This document shows positions 12,806-26,932 of a stretch of 64,000 bases of DNA, piece by piece. Source of the DNA: Sphaeramia orbicularis (Eukaryota > Chordata > Actinopteri > Kurtiformes > Apogonidae); NCBI RefSeq assembly GCF_902148855.1, contig NC_043958.1, positions 13,242,369 to 13,306,368 on the forward strand, given 5' to 3'. A program made the translations under genes and the position numbers. The number at the start of each line of letters is the position of its first letter. Within the stretch, counting starts at the first letter, position 1. Under the pieces are notes generated by a model. That model was not told the origin of the DNA, did no database searches, and saw only the letters and a list, made by a program, of their open reading frames with translations.

Positions 12806-15800
12806 TTAAAGACCTATCATGAAATGGGAGGGAGGATTCACAGAAAATAAAAATTACCAACAGGAAGTGGAGTATTGAGCTGTTTTCATGTTTAAAACTC
12901 ATATTTGTGCTCAAAACACATGTTCTAGAGTTTAGCGTCACTTTAAGGAGTTGAGAGTACAGACATTTGTATTAAAATATGGAAAATATGTACAACACTT
13001 TGTATCTTGCTCTTGGATAAATAGATGCTATTTATATATTCCATACACAAGGTGTAATCTTCTTATCAAAATAAAGATTACACAATCAATATTACGAAAT
13101 GCTGACAACATTTCACGTCACATGTAGGTGCTGACCTTCAATCACGTGGGTCCACACAGTGTGTACGTCAATGTAAACAGAGTCAGAAAGCTAACTCAGT
13201 ACATAAATATTGAGCTTTGTCTCAGCAGTTGTGAAATTTTGCTCAGGCTCTGTGTAGTGTCAGTGGGAGTCAAGCAGCACTTTGATTGTGTTGTAACAGT
13301 AGGAAGGGTCAAGTGTCGAATGTAAAACAACGAAAACTGGCTTTCACAGAATCATATGTTTTTGTCTCTACTAGGAAGCATAACTTCCAGGTGGAATAAA
13401 TGTTTTTCCTATGGTAAGCACTGGGATGTTCATGTTACTGTGTAAGACTTTGATGATTCCTTCCAGGACAGACTGAGGGTATATGATGCAAGTCAAGTAA
13501 TCAATAAATACTTGACAGGACAAGTAGTACATTCCGCTCCAGCTGTTTTTCTGGGTATTTAGACACCGAAGGCACAAGTATGGGAACTGAAATATAACCC
13601 CAAGTCCTCCCTCTTTTAAGAGCAATAGAAATGCCCCAGGGCAAAATTATGTCAGTTAAAGAAAATAACAGTACAGGTGTGTGCATAGTGAACATAACCA
13701 GCTACAACCAAAAATGTTTTGTCCTCTCGGAGTGAAAGCCTACAGGGCACACACAGTTAAAAGCAAATTTGTTAACATCAGTGAGTCACACCAGGCACAT
13801 GGATACGTACAGTACTGCATCTTCTGTGACCTGTGTGACCCACCCTCAAGAATCTGCAGCTTTGCATGAGGGCACAAGGCAAGCAAACGTGACAGATGAC
13901 TACTTTGCCCTACATCCCAAAACGTCCACCAGAGCGGCCTAAACCTATCAGAGCCCAATGATGTCCTTATCTCAGTAACATTCACATCCATTACATCCAT
14001 AATGCAAACATTTATTCTTATGACTTGTGCACATACCAGCCAATATAACAGAGTAAATTCAAATTGCACTGATTGCACGGTTGGGGGGCCTTTTGCCACC
14101 AATAACAGACGTGACCCATCATACCCTGACTGTGGACACGAAGGATCAAAGTGTTCTAATACATGTACTCATTTGTCACTGATTCATTCTTTGCGTGCAG
14201 CGAGGAACATATCCACTAAGCTGCAAGGCACATTTTAGGTCAGCAACTCTCAAAGCACATTATGTTATATAAACAGCTGTCCTTCATGAGGACTATTCAT
14301 GAGTCAACCCTGCCACCTTGTGGGGAAACGGCAGTACAACATGAGGAATTAGAATTCACATTCCTACCAAGGCATAGGTTTTATCATATCTAGCAATCAT
14401 GGAAATGATTTAACTTAATTTCAGGTATGGTTTTGTGTAAATGAAAACAGTAGCTTCCTCCCAGGCAAATTAGACATTTGACATAACTTTACTTCCACTC
14501 AAGAAGACCAATAAAACACACATAGGAGGAGGGTACTAAAAGCTTACCTCATTTTATCAAAACAAAATCTGACAGATGAACGCTGTCTGTTTAAAGACTA
14601 GAGATGTAGTGTATTCCTAAATAGGAGGATGTGTATAATAATTAAAGTGGTTCATTCCAATGATTAGTTGCTCTCAAATATGCATATTTCACATTTCATT
14701 TCTAACTTCTAAAAGTTCAAAACATCATAAACATGTTGACCAAGGTTAGAAAAGTAAAAACTGCTTGTTTTTGTACGTTGCATGCCCTCCAGAATCCCTC
14801 CAGGGAAAACCACTGCCTGCAGAAGACAGCCTGGTTTCTTGTCATTCAGCAGAGTAGACTCCAGCACAGCAGGACCATATTTGGTCTCAGTTGACTGTAC
14901 ACTTATGAAAGCTCAGTTACGGATGCCAAGTATACTGAAGCAGGTGTGTCGATATTAAACACAAATTATAAGTTAAAGCCGGAGGGTAACAGTGTTTGGC
15001 AAGTGCTTATTATCGTGAGAACCATAGATCATCAGAGACTGAAGCTACATGAAAGGACAACAGCTGTCAGACATGCTGATGTTAAACACAAAGAAGAGGA
15101 AGGGTTTAAAAGAGGCAAATATTTCTTGTGATCTGATGAATAGGGAAAACAGACCTGTTACATCTGACATAAAAACTGCTAGAAGCTCTACCTTGTGATC
15201 CAATCATGTACTGATTAAGCTTTCTTAATATGCCAACGCACACCTCGACTTTGAGCTGTCACATAACGACTCTTTACTGACTCACTACCTTTACTTGACT
15301 TTGTTCATTCACAGAGCATGCTCCAGGCATAAAAATGTCAAGACAGCATATGACAGTTTTGCGAGCACATATTTACAATGCTGCACTTTTATGGCTTCAA
15401 TGAGTTCAAAACAAAGTCAGTAAAATGTATTAAAGATATTTTGGACAAATAACACATCTGTTTACGCTTCTGCTTATCATAAACAAATATTGTACATTCT
15501 TGTTTGAGAATATTTTAATTAAGCCCAAAATAATTCATTGAGGAGTGCTCAGTAGATTTTTGCAAACATGCATTTTATGAGATGTAATTTTGGTTTAGGG
15601 TAAGTCAGGGTTTCAGCAGGTTTCAACAAGTTATATTAAAGTAATTTTAAAGACATTTTAAAAGGCCATTATGAATGCAATTTAAGAAACATGTCAAGTT
15701 TAAACTGGCAAAAGACTGCATGAAAGATATAAAACTGCCTGACTTCTGGTAGGATAATGTTTCCAGTGTGAATACAGAAAGTTACTGGATGGTAGTAGGC

Positions 15801-18581
15801 AATTAGTGGTTGTTTTTTACCATGGCTTTTTGTTTTTCAGACATACCAATGGAACTCTTTTTACCAAAAGTCTGTGCATGCGATAGACTTCAAAAACGCA
15901 CTTAACACACAGCAAACTAGATTGGTACAATGTGATTTTGAATTAAGAGCATATTGGTTGTGTGTTGCTTTTGTTTTGTTGTTTTAATCCAGTGTTATCA
16001 ATTCACACATAAAATGCATCATTCTATCTATAAAAGGTAAAACTAACTGTATTACAAAGTCTGCTTTTATGAAAACTAAAAGTTGTAGATATAAAAACAT
16101 GTATGAAAGCCTAAATACATGGAAATTTGACAGGCTGCAAAATTCTGGCTGTGCTTTAAGTGTACAGTCTCACCCATGACACTTATGATGAGCATTATTA
16201 CTATTAACAGGCTAATAAATTCTTACAAACAGGGCTACTTTATGTGGTGCACACATTTCTTACAGCTGTCGTAAAGCTACAAACTACAGTAAGCAGTAAT
16301 ATCATAATTCTCAGCATAGAAAAGCATGAGCATTATACATTTAATAAGTACAGTGTTGTCAGTGTGTGTTGTAACTGTGAGTGCCATTCTTTACAGAACC
16401 AGTGCGGGCAACCATCCAGAAGTCCAATTATACTAGCAGCAACCTGCTGACTGAAATTCCACCTGAGGAGGCACAAGGATGCGATGAAAGCATTGATTCA
16501 TATCTGCGTCCATAATGCACTTTGACAGCCATCAGCCTCATGACAGATTGAAGGACAGGTGAGAAGGAAGTGCAACAGCCACACCCACATGCCCATTTTA
16601 CAGCCTAGCAGCCACAATGCACTGATCAGACTGGGTGTTTCCATAGCACCTGCAATATAAAACCATATTAACTGTCGAAATGAAAACGAATCTTGGGTAA
16701 CTAGCTGTTCTTCCGGTTACTCAAGATCACAGACTAACCTCTAATCCCTCATACTTTTCGATTCACTCACTACATTACAATTACACCATGCAAAATATTT
16801 ACACCCTTACATACTTAAATAGTACAAAAGAATTAATATCACCATTGTTATTGAGGAAATGAAGCAGATCACTGCAGGGGTAGAGGCATAGCTGACACAT
16901 ACATACTGAGACTGTCTACTGTCACTACAGCAAGCAAAACAGTGGACGATTCACAGCAGGGAAACAGTCCCAAGAACAGACGGGGGAAACACATTCACTG
17001 ACAAACGAAGGCAGACAGAGGCCATGAAAATACACAAGGCAGTGACAGGGGTCCATGCACAGCTGACAAAAGCCTCCACTCAGACTTACAGCTGCGGTCT
17101 GTGTGCAGCTGAAAATGACTGAGAATACATCACCATTAAGACATCAGTTTTTGCACCCACTGTAACTTAACAGCTGAAATTACTTGTTTAGAGTGACTGA
17201 AGTGCCCCATTCTATCTGCTCTGACCACTGTTGATGTTCTAGTTTAGTGGTGATAATTTAGGGAAACAACTTTACATTTGTTGCCAGCAGCTAAATAAAA
17301 CTCACAATATGTTCCGTTTTTGTGGTTATGAGTGTCTGGCAGAGGCTGGCAAACACCACCCAAACCCTATGGGCATTATTGTTGTATTCACAAACATGAA
17401 TTGCCTGCCTAACCAGAACACTGGACAGTACTGTGGTAACACTAGACTGCCCCTACAACAGTACTCTATTTCTTTGCAACCAGACTTTAGTGACCCCGAC
17501 TCCTGATCAGAACTCTCTCAAATACCACTATCTGCAGCCGCAGTAACTGTTCTTGTGCAGCAAAACAAACTGGGGGAAGAGAATGTAGTAACTGTGCACA
17601 TAAAACAAAACACAGTTCCCTTGGAGCAGAACAAATCAATAGAGTCTAATGAAAACTAAAACATGGGGGGGTACAAAGGCAGAAAGCGGCCTGGCACAAA
17701 AGTTAATAGATGCGAATGTGAGGGTAGGGGGTCGACTGGGGCACTGCATCTGCTGAGTCACTGGCTCCATCAGTGACTCAGATGATATTTTCACAAACAC
17801 AATGTCCAGTGTGTTGGGTTTTTTTCCCCTGTTGAATGAAGGTTGACAGAGTGACCTCATAAGATCAAGGATCAAGTGATATGCAACACTGCTGTTGACC
17901 TCTAGCACCAATAGAAAGTTGATTATCTTGGCTACTATTGGGATACTTAAAGTCATTTCACTAAGAAACTAAAAAGAGGCACATCTGAACGCTTGATAAA
18001 GGGGAGTGAATATCTCTTGATGTGAATGAGAGGAGTTTCAATCTTTGTTTCTAAGCTCTTTCAGCATAAGATATGTTGGACATTACAAAAAAGCACAAAT
18101 ATACAAGTCTTTGGACCAGCTACATCTAAAACAATTCACTACATGACTTTTCCTGGGAGGAAAAGAGGGAAAAATTTTAAAAAATAAACATGATTGACAA
18201 GGGGGCACACCTTTTTGTGTATTCAACATATAGCCTAACTATATTAAATCCACAGGTGAAATATGAATGAAGCACTGCTGTTTTCAAAGACGACCTTAGT
18301 GGGATGAACACTGTTATGCTACCCTAACCTGGGATCAGTTTGCATTAGTCATTTCCTCATGTACATCTTAGTTTCTCAGCTCTTGCAGCTAAACATTCTA
18401 ACACTTTAATTACAAAATGTGTTATTATATTGTTAAGTCATCATGTGAAGTTAGTGTAGTATGATCTTCAGTGTAACAAGAAAAACAAGTTGCACTCCCT
18501 GAAATTTCCCATCTACAAAACTTAGCATCTACAAAGCTAGTATGAGAGGGAAAGTTAGGGGCTCAGTCTGTGTGTTCTCAC
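12806..18581. other. Long tsc22d1 intron, second part, no gene seen
   Basis: This is AT-rich intron between the short-isoform region and the long-isoform exon. At 15,607-15,700 there is a short copy related to the 12,284 element (CAGGGTTTCAGCAGGTTTC). No other coding or RNA gene could be recognised. Scattered conserved-looking tracts near 16,600-17,600 were examined and have no sustained reading frame. Confidence 0.5.
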
Positions 18582-20657
18582 CTGTCCTCCTCTCCTTCAA
18601 CATGCTGACTTCTGAGACCTGCAGCAGCAACAGCCATGAAAGCACTGGCCTCGACTGACATCCCATGTGGGCGAGTGTTCCAGCAGCACTGTGGGCCTCC
18701 ATAGACCCCTCCCCACCTGGTGCTGTCCCCAGCCTGGGCAGACCCAGCAGGGTTTGGTGCTGGAGCAGAAGTCTCTGGGCATCCTCCAGCTGTGAAGTTT
18801 TTAGAGTGCTCCCTCCTCCAGGGATTTGGGTCAAAGTGGCACCTGGTGCCAAGAGGGGCTGAAGGTCAGCATGCAGCGCAGTGAGAGGTATACCCTGAGT
18901 TACCTGGGTGGATGCACCTGGGACTGCAGCAGGGACAGACTGAGCTTGGGTCTGTGGGTGATGTTGCTGTTGGGGATGAGCTGGTATGGTGGGTGGCTGA
19001 CCTGCAGGGAAAGTTGTCTGAACAAGCGGGACAACTTGAGCTTGATGGGGCAGTTGTTGAGAAAGTCCGACTGATGATGCCTGACCTGTGACCCCAGGAC
19101 CTGGTGTTACAGGAATTCCTGTTGTAATGTGAGGCAGAGGAGGCTGGACCTGGGTTTGGAAGGGAGCCGTGGGCTGGATAAAGTCTGGCTGCCGCACAGT
19201 TCCCTGTGCCATGACCCCTGCATGGAGCTGAGTTGCAGAGTAACCCCCCTGAGGCTGAGCCTGTAGGGGGTCAACAGCATAGGGCAACTGTTGAGACAGG
19301 ACATTAAGAGGCTGACTTAACCCGACCCCTGTAGCCCCCTGTGGTGTTGCTGTAGGTACAGTGATGGGTGCAACTGGTTTCTGCATGTGAACCCCACCAA
19401 TAACTTCTTGAGGTGAAACATATGTCAGAGGGGTAGTTAAAGCAACTCCCTGCGGAGGGCTCTGCATGGCTTGTGGACTTGTGAAGTCCTGGCTCGGTGG
19501 TGGATAGGGCTGCAGCGTGTGAGGTGGCTGTGCAGTAGGTAGGCCTTGACTAATCCCAGTATTGCCTGCTTCAGTCTCTACAGCTGCCTCTGTACCTTTT
19601 GGTGTCTCAGACGACGTTGCATGAGGAATTTCCTTTTCATAATACTCTGTACATGTCCATCTACCTTACGGAAAGGCTCGAGTTAGTGTCTAGTTTGACC
19701 ACCCTGAAACGAGACCCTGTAGCTGTCTGAGTTTGGGTGTGCTGGGTTTGACTGTTGTTGGCAGGAGCAGACGGTCCTGTTACTTGCCCACTGACATTAG
19801 TGTCAAAACCTGCTGGACCAGATGAAGGTGCTGCAGGTGCACTGACAGCAGACATATTAGAAATGTTCATACTGCCCTGTAGATGTGCATCAGTTGTTGC
19901 AGCACTGATATTAGCAGTTAATGGTTTTGTTGTCCCACCTGAAGATTGAGTGTTGTCCATCAGTAGAGGCCTCTGAGACTGGTTAGTTCCACCTTTGGAA
20001 ACCATAGCCGGACTGGAAGTTGCCAGGGGTGCAATGGGGAGAGATGGCAACGGTGGTTCACCTCCTCCCAAGCTGTCAGAGTGATGATGGTGGGACTGAT
20101 TGTGTTGCTGAGAATAATGAGGATGTATACTGCCATTTACCATAGAAGAGTGCGACTGAGAACCCTGAGGAATCGAGTGAGGATGAAGAGGCTCATTAGG
20201 TGACACAAGACCGGGTGTATCGACCCCATGAAGACTGTTCAATGTCTCGTCAGAAGAGCTTCTCTCTGGTACACCTGTATCCGTAGCTTTGGACACAGAC
20301 ACATCCAGCATGTCTGAGGAAGAGAGGTCCTCTGTGTGGGACTCATCCATATCATCATAGCTCTCGGTATCATCAGCTAAACTGTTGTTACCACTAACGT
20401 TTATCTGAGCTGAGGTGACACTTGTTATCTGGAAGCCACTCTTTTTCTTCACCTGAGCGCCAGGCACCTGGGATTGGGCCTGATGATGGAGAGCCGGTGA
20501 AGAGGACCCAGCTTGGGCTGGATGGTCGTCCGTGTTCACGGTAGTTGCACCGGTCGCGCCTGAGGAAGACGCACCGCTGCTACCCCTTCTGAAGTGGTAG
20601 GGCCGATTTCCGACTGCCGGTCCCAGGCGATTCTCCAGAAAAGTCTTGGTGGTGCAT
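18582..20657 (-). CDS. tsc22d1: tsc22d1 long-isoform first exon, frame broken
   Basis: This exon encodes the N-terminal part of the long TSC22D1 isoform, roughly 690 residues. Visible in order are [10 protein letters not shown] at the start, [16 protein letters not shown], the acidic [20 protein letters not shown] block, the conserved RFRVVKLD…[17 protein letters not shown] box, and a Gln/Pro-rich middle. It ends HVEGEED before AG and a GTGAGA donor, which joins the 52-bp exon in phase. All these blocks match human TSC22D1. The frame is not continuous: shifts are needed at about 20,583-20,597, twice within 19,662-19,685 (the conserved box) and at about 18,650-18,662. Three look like single-base losses, two of them shortened G runs. 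The fourth is one extra or two missing bases. Sequencing error or real loss of the long isoform are both possible. Confidence 0.85.
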
Positions 20658-21465
20658 CTTTATCGTCAAAGAGTTTCAAAAAACCAAAAAAGGCTGTGGG
20701 TTTTTGCTCTACCTACTAGCTAACGCAGATGCTAGCTAGCTGGGTCAGCTGCAATACCGCGATACTAACGAGCCATAAGTGAGAAGTCAGATGGTTTATG
20801 TCCTTTAAAATCAAGCTAAACGTCCAGACCTTGTGTCCAGCAGGAAGGCTAGCTTAAAAGCAATGTTGCTCTCTTATCACACACATTCACTTTGTCCCCA
20901 ACAGCTAAAAACGACGTTCTTAGTTGATCAAGTAAAATAAACAAAGAATGCGAAATCCAGCTAGCCACTGGTTAGCTTAAAGCGGTACTGGGTCGCCTGT
21001 GGCGATTAGCAGAAGCGCTCCCCCTTCACTTGCCTTAACGCTTTCTACAGACGAAAAACTATATTTATTAAAGACAAATCTCTGTTACATACAGGAAGAT
21101 ATAGACAAGTCCATCAGTGAATTGACCAGCTTGTACTGAAGTGAATGTAGAAGCTTCCTAGCTGGCCGGTGTATGTCGCAGGAAATCCTTCGTCGCATCC
21201 ATTCCTTTACCAGACTCGAGTCCTCTTTCAAGCCGAAAAATACGTTCTCCTGACTGACAGTAACACACGTCTGTTATCAGTTGTCAATAACGTATGAATA
21301 ATATCCGTCTTTGTAGTGGAAAAAACTGTTCGATAAGTCCATGTCGGTGTGCCTTACCGACTGTGTTTGCTGTCTCATTGCCGGTGAGCAGCAGCAGCAG
21401 CTAACGGGCTGTCAGTCTCAGAGGGGAGGAGGAACGCATACACCGCCGCCTGCGCATGCGCGTAT
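20658..21465 (-). promoter_or_regulatory. tsc22d1 long-isoform 5' UTR and promoter region
   Basis: The region upstream of the long-isoform start rises in GC content toward 21,450. It contains a palindromic NRF1 site TGCGCATGCGCG at 21451-21462 and a CAG-rich run near 21,390, then drops to AT-rich DNA. This pattern is typical of a CpG-type vertebrate promoter. The exact transcription start was not determined. Confidence 0.6.
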
Positions 21466-21499
21466 CTGCCCATTTCTTTCGACTGGCGCAACATTCGAG

Positions 21500-22670
21500 G
21501 TCCGCCACTAAATCGGCTTTTGCATATTCCATGTATTCAAGACCGTGAGGTAGATGTTTTGCCAGTAATCTGTTATTTTACCCATTACCGCCTTTTAAGA
21601 TGAACAAATGTTTTTGGTAGTCGTTATATAAAATGCGATACGTTTTCTCAGCAATACATGACTTTGAACACACTTTTCCAATCACACTGCCCCTGTTACT
21701 GAGTAAATGAATGCATCATGAAACTCTGGGTTGTTCTTTCTTGTTTGAGAAGCAGCAATACATGCATACTACATCTACTCAGCAATATTGATGAACAGCA
21801 TAAAAAATTATACTATCTTGCCAAACAAGTCCTGACACAAAGATACCAAATCTTCTTTGACAGAACAAGTTAGTTCAGCTTGCTGGGGCTCATTCAACCA
21901 CAGCTTACAAATAAACTACACAGTAAATATTACGTCCCCCCAAGGTTGTTCAATGTTCTTTCCTTGCCTGTCTTTTAGCGATGTAGTCATGTCATACATG
22001 TCACAAGGACAGCAAGTATGAATGGCGAACACAAAAATCAAAGAGTTAAGACATGCCTGTCAAAGCTCATCCAACATGTCAGCATCAGTTTCTATTCATA
22101 AACGCAGCACATGCACCTGTAGGGGAGGGCGAGCTCTGGGAAAGTTCCACTCTGAGGAGTGATTCCAAAAGTTGCGTAATGTTGAAACAGCATAAGGTAA
22201 ACAGGCAGACATAAACCATGCTTTCAATAAACACTCAACCTGAATGTCATGGCTGTTCCTGGACTGCTTCTTCTGAAGGTATTTCAACAATACTAATTAC
22301 CTGGTGCAGTATACCACAAAAATCACAATATACTATTTAAAGCAAGCAAAGACTTGTACATTGTTCTGCCACATCACAGGCCATTTAATTTGTACAAGAA
22401 AAAAATTACAGTGTTTGTGATTGACACGATCAATAACACACTATTGCAAAAACCTCAAATTACCATTACGCTAATGTTATGGGTTGTGGTCATGCTTAAA
22501 TAAATACATAGATGCCTCCAAGTCTTCATGGTTCCCAGAAAACCTAATAATGCGAAATAATTATTTTGCATTAACAGTGGTGTATTGTGTAACTATACAA
22601 ATACATATCACCAGAAGTTGATCTGATGTACCTGTCAGCTTCCTCATCACATCTGATCATTTCTACATGA

Positions 22671-22752
<82 letters not shown>

Positions 22753-23394
22753 TGATTCTGGTTCTAGTTCTATGGCTTTTTGTGGTATAATGCATACATA
22801 ATTAGCAAAATGCAAGAATGAATCTTAAAATGAAAACTAATGTCCCTTGAAGTCCTCTGTATTGTCCATTCAGTCTCCAACAGGCTTGGTGTTCAAAGGC
22901 TTGTATTATATACACACAGCATGATGACATTTTGGTCATTGAATGCTGCGGCCTCCTGTCCTCTGTAGTCACTGCAAACTCCTCTCTGTTTGCCTGTTTC
23001 CACCTCCAAAGGCTATGCTGTTGGAACCCTGCCCAGGAAGGCTCCCTGGCACCTTTCAACAGGTTTTATAGATGTGGATGGCTGTAACACAGGAGAAAAC
23101 ACTTAAAATAGAAATACATTTTTCCATGGTGAAATGTACTATTGTGGACTCATCTAATCATCTGGTTCATCTCTCAGTTGGGACTTTATTTACATTTCTC
23201 CTAGCAACCTGAACATCAGTGGAAGTCTTATTATGGGAATATGCACACACATCTCAAAGGCCCACTTAGATGATGTTACTGGGATAAAGGAGAAAGACAA
23301 AGTCACTCAAAATATGTTTTTTATTCACCAAATGACGCTCTGAATTAAGTTATTGCAGCTGGAATCAATTATGTAAAACCCATATCAAAACCTG
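21500..23394. other. Intergenic DNA upstream of tsc22d1
   Basis: No gene is seen in this AT-rich stretch. It holds the GATA microsatellite listed separately. Confidence 0.5.
22670..22752. repeat. GATA tetranucleotide microsatellite, about 20 units
   Basis: A pure run of ATAG/GATA units about 82 bp long. Confidence 0.98.
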
Positions 23395-24475
23395 CTTTCA
23401 TGAGCAGAGATTGGACTGAAGATCTAAATCTGGATGTTGACGAGGCGATACGAGAATGGATATGGGAATCAGCAAACAATATCTCGGTCTGTAATAGGGC
23501 AAGAGAAACCCAATTTAGACTTCTTCACCATCTACAGATTACTCCCCAGTTTAGACAAACTGGATAACAGTAAATCAGAAATGTGCACTAAATGTAATAT
23601 TGAGGTGGGGAGTTTTATTCATTGTGTCTGGACTTGTAGATGTATTGATAAATACTGGAAAGATGTTGAAAATTGACTACATTTATTCTTTGACATTAAA
23701 CCTAAAAAAGACCCAACGTGTCTACTGTTTGGACTCATGGACACACAACTTAAAAGTACACATTCCAAAAGACTTCCTCTATTCTCACTTTTTGTGCAAG
23801 GAAGAACATATTACTGAAGTGGATAGATTGTAAATCCCCCGCAATAGCTGGATGGCATAAGGTTATTTTTGACATGCTACCTATGGAATACTTAACATAC
23901 AGGTCTAGATGTATCTCTGAAGTTTTCTACAGAATCTGGTTCTCATTCCTGACTTATATTGGTACTAGACTAACTACCATTGTGTTGAAGGGCCTGGTGG
24001 ACCATAAGTGAGAAAGTACAGTACAGATCAACACAAAGCAGGTTACCTGAATTACTATGCACTTGATGATAATGATGCTACTGTGGTCCCATGTATAAAA
24101 AAACAAAACTGGATGCTGTCTTTGGGGGATTCCCCCTACTCTCATTTCTGTGTATTACATATGATTTTTTTGTTTATGTATGGTATGACCCCATCCCCTG
24201 TTGTATTCATTGTTATGGTTGTTTTTGTCAAAGACAGCGCTGTTTGTTTATGTGCTTATCTATGTTGGTTTGTGTCTTTGTATATTTGGCTGTTCATAAT
24301 GACGTTGTATGTGTGTCAAGGAACAGAAACTATTTTATTTTTTGTTACGTACGGCATAACCTTCCATTCATGTCTCTCCAGCCTCTTGCTTTATATTTGT
24401 ATTGATTCTTTTTCTATATTTTTTGTGTGTTATATGAAAAAACTCAATAAAGATATTGAGAAAAAAAACATCAAA
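23395..24475 (+). mobile_element. 5'-truncated L1/Tx1-like LINE, 3' end
   Basis: Translated pieces carry the C-terminus of an L1-clade ORF2: FRLLHHLQITPQFR, then CTKCNIEVGSFIHCVWTC (the CCHC-type zinc knuckle) and KYWKDVEN. A 3' region follows that ends in AATAAAGATATTGAG and a run of A. This layout is usual for Tx1-like L1 elements in fish. At least one base-level shift separates the two best coding stretches. The endonuclease and reverse transcriptase are missing, so this is a 5'-truncated dead copy. Confidence 0.75.
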
Positions 24476-24479
24476 TTAT

Positions 24480-25360
24480 AAAAAGTAAAGCAGTTGTAGT
24501 GTGTTAAAATAGTTCCTCGCAATGTCTTCCAATTATATACAGAATAAGATTTGTATGCAGGATGTACATAAGAGCAATATGGGCATCCTACTATATAATG
24601 CACGTTCTGTGTCCGTCCGATCGATGTTGCAGCACAGGAGGGCGTTTGTACGGATCTTCCTCAGAATTCACAAGCCCTATCGCCGCCAAACTCGCCAAAT
24701 GAATAGAAACATTACCTTACTATCTACTAGGCACAATTGTATGTCTGTATTCAAATGCTGTGAGGTATGCTGGGCGATTTTAGCCTCTCCCTACCTTGAA
24801 TTCTTCATCCCTGCCGCCACACTTGATTTTCGGAAGTGGTTATGCTGGCGTTCATGAAATTTCTACTGCTGGCAGACGATGCTACAATGTGAGGCTGCAG
24901 TTCACTACTGCGGTATGAATTTAATCATGCTTGACAGGCCAAACAAATACATGCTCTTCCCTTCATGCCTCACATGTTGGCTTAAATTATTACCAGCACA
25001 ATGCATGGTTAAATGGTAGTTTACAAATGGATAGTGGTGGCAGACAAGTTCTACTTCTCATGCTATCGTACAATGGCACCACGGGTAAAATGCCGCTAGT
25101 AAAATATAACTTGTACATTAGACAAATTAGTGACAAAGTCATATTGCAATTTTTGTAGTCAAAATTGTGACTTGTAATTGAGAAAAACAAATGAACTCAT
25201 GAATGTTCTTGTTTGACTATTAAGGGCAACGTCATTGAATCCAAAATATGACCATACCCTTCTTTTATTTATTGTTAATAAACACACAAAAAGAAAACTG
25301 GTTGTCACATAATTAAACTGCTGCCTCTTATCATCATATAATGACACAGGCTGATAGTTC
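24480..25360. other. Intergenic DNA, nothing recognised
   Basis: No coding similarity, RNA gene or clear repeat end was recognised here. Confidence 0.4.
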
Positions 25361-26433
25361 CTGAAAGCATGTGACCATCAGGCTACAGCAGCTACGGCTA
25401 CCATCAGGCTACAACAGCTAAGGCAACCATCGGGTAGAGGACATAGAAGACATTATAAAATCTCTGAATGTCATGTCTGGTGAACTATCAATGCTGACAT
25501 CGTAACAAAAAGGACTTATAAGTTTGGTTGATGAGGTAAAGGCACTAAAAAATATGACATCGGGTAAAGACAGGAAAATAAAAATGTTGGAACAAAGGGT
25601 GGATGAACTAGAACAATATACAAGGAGAGATGATGTGGTGATAACGGGACTCGTAACACACCAATCATATGCTCGAGCCACCGCCAATATAGAAACAACA
25701 GATGATGCCCCACAGGATGAACTACAGTCTCTGGAGCAACAAGTGGTGAGTTTCCTGCACAGCAAGGACATAAACTTTCCATAAGAATCAATATCTATTT
25801 GCCATACACTACCAAGTAAATCTGGGAACACAGGAAGGGCCACAGGCTAAAATCATAAAAAACCCAGAAGAATTAGACAAGTACAAAGGAGGTTAAAGAA
25901 GCAGGACTGATGAACCTGAATCCAAAAAGACAGTGCTATGTGTGTGTAGATATAAAAACACTAAATGGGCTCTGAAATAATAGACTTACACAATATCCTA
26001 GACAAAGATACAGAAAATAAGATACATGAACTAAAAAATGGTATAACTGATAACTTACTGCAAGCTAGTAATAATAAATGTGAATATTATACTGAAGAAC
26101 AATTTAATAATAATATTAACATGGCTGGGACACTATCTATAATCCATATTAATGCTACAAGCATAAACCTTAACCTATCAAAAAATTACAGACTACCTTA
26201 AACAACCTCAAAACAAATTTACTGTAATTGCAGTATCTGAAACATGGCTAAAAGAGGGATATTCAGATGAACATCAAATAGAGGGTTATGAACTATTCTG
26301 TGCAAGCAGGAGGAACAAACAGGGGGGTGGGGTAGCACTTCACATTCAGTCAACCCTGAAATGTAAAATTATTGCTAATATGACAACAGTTGTCGAAAAC
26401 ATTATGGAAATTGTCACTGTGGAAATTATAAAT

Positions 26434-26532
<99 letters not shown>

Positions 26533-26932
26533 ACCAGCTGCATCTATAGAACACCTGGGTCCTGAATAGAGAATTTCTCAGACAAAATAATGGAGTTATT
26601 TGACAAAAGCCCGAATAAAACAATTTTTCTATGTGGAGATTTCAAAATTGACACAGAAACCCAAAATGGATTAAACAGAACTGATGATTTTCTAAATTCA
26701 ATGTACACTCTAAATCTGTACCCAACGATATTCAAACCTACAGGAATCACAGTTCTAAGTGCAACTGTCATTGATAATATTTTCACTAATATAATAGAGG
26801 GAAACGTTACAAGTGGGATCTTGATAACAGATATAAGCGATCACTTACCTTTAATCACTGTTCATAAAAATTATCAACGTAAAATGACAAAATCTCCAGT
26901 AAAAATACAAATAAGAGACAGATCCAAAGATA
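25361..26932 (+). mobile_element. LINE (L2/Rex/CR1 group) 5' part with ORF1 and endonuclease remnants
   Basis: Near 25,380-25,435 are tandem copies of ACCATCAGGCTACA, probably part of the 5' region. ORF1-like protein at 25,524-25,784 has a coiled-coil stretch (KMLEQRVDELEQY) followed by TRRDDVVITGL, a motif shared by ORF1 of fish LINEs. From 26,120 an apurinic-type endonuclease is readable: IIHINATSINLNL, VIAVSETWLK, GGGVALHI, CIYRTPGS, IFLCGDFKIDT and DISDHLPLI. The endonuclease is split by an A-run and TA microsatellite at 26,437-26,530. The foldback element at 26,933 interrupts the sequence after the endonuclease. No reverse transcriptase was found downstream. Confidence 0.75.
26437..26530. 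repeat. Compound poly(A) and TA microsatellite inside a LINE endonuclease
   Basis: About 33 A followed by about 30 TA units. It sits between the EIINA and TSCIYRTPGS stretches of the endonuclease, at a place where the original coding sequence was probably A-rich. Confidence 0.95.

Noticed and set aside
26346-26623. Open frames rich in Tyr-Ile or Lys
   Set aside because: They are translations of the A-run and TA microsatellite.
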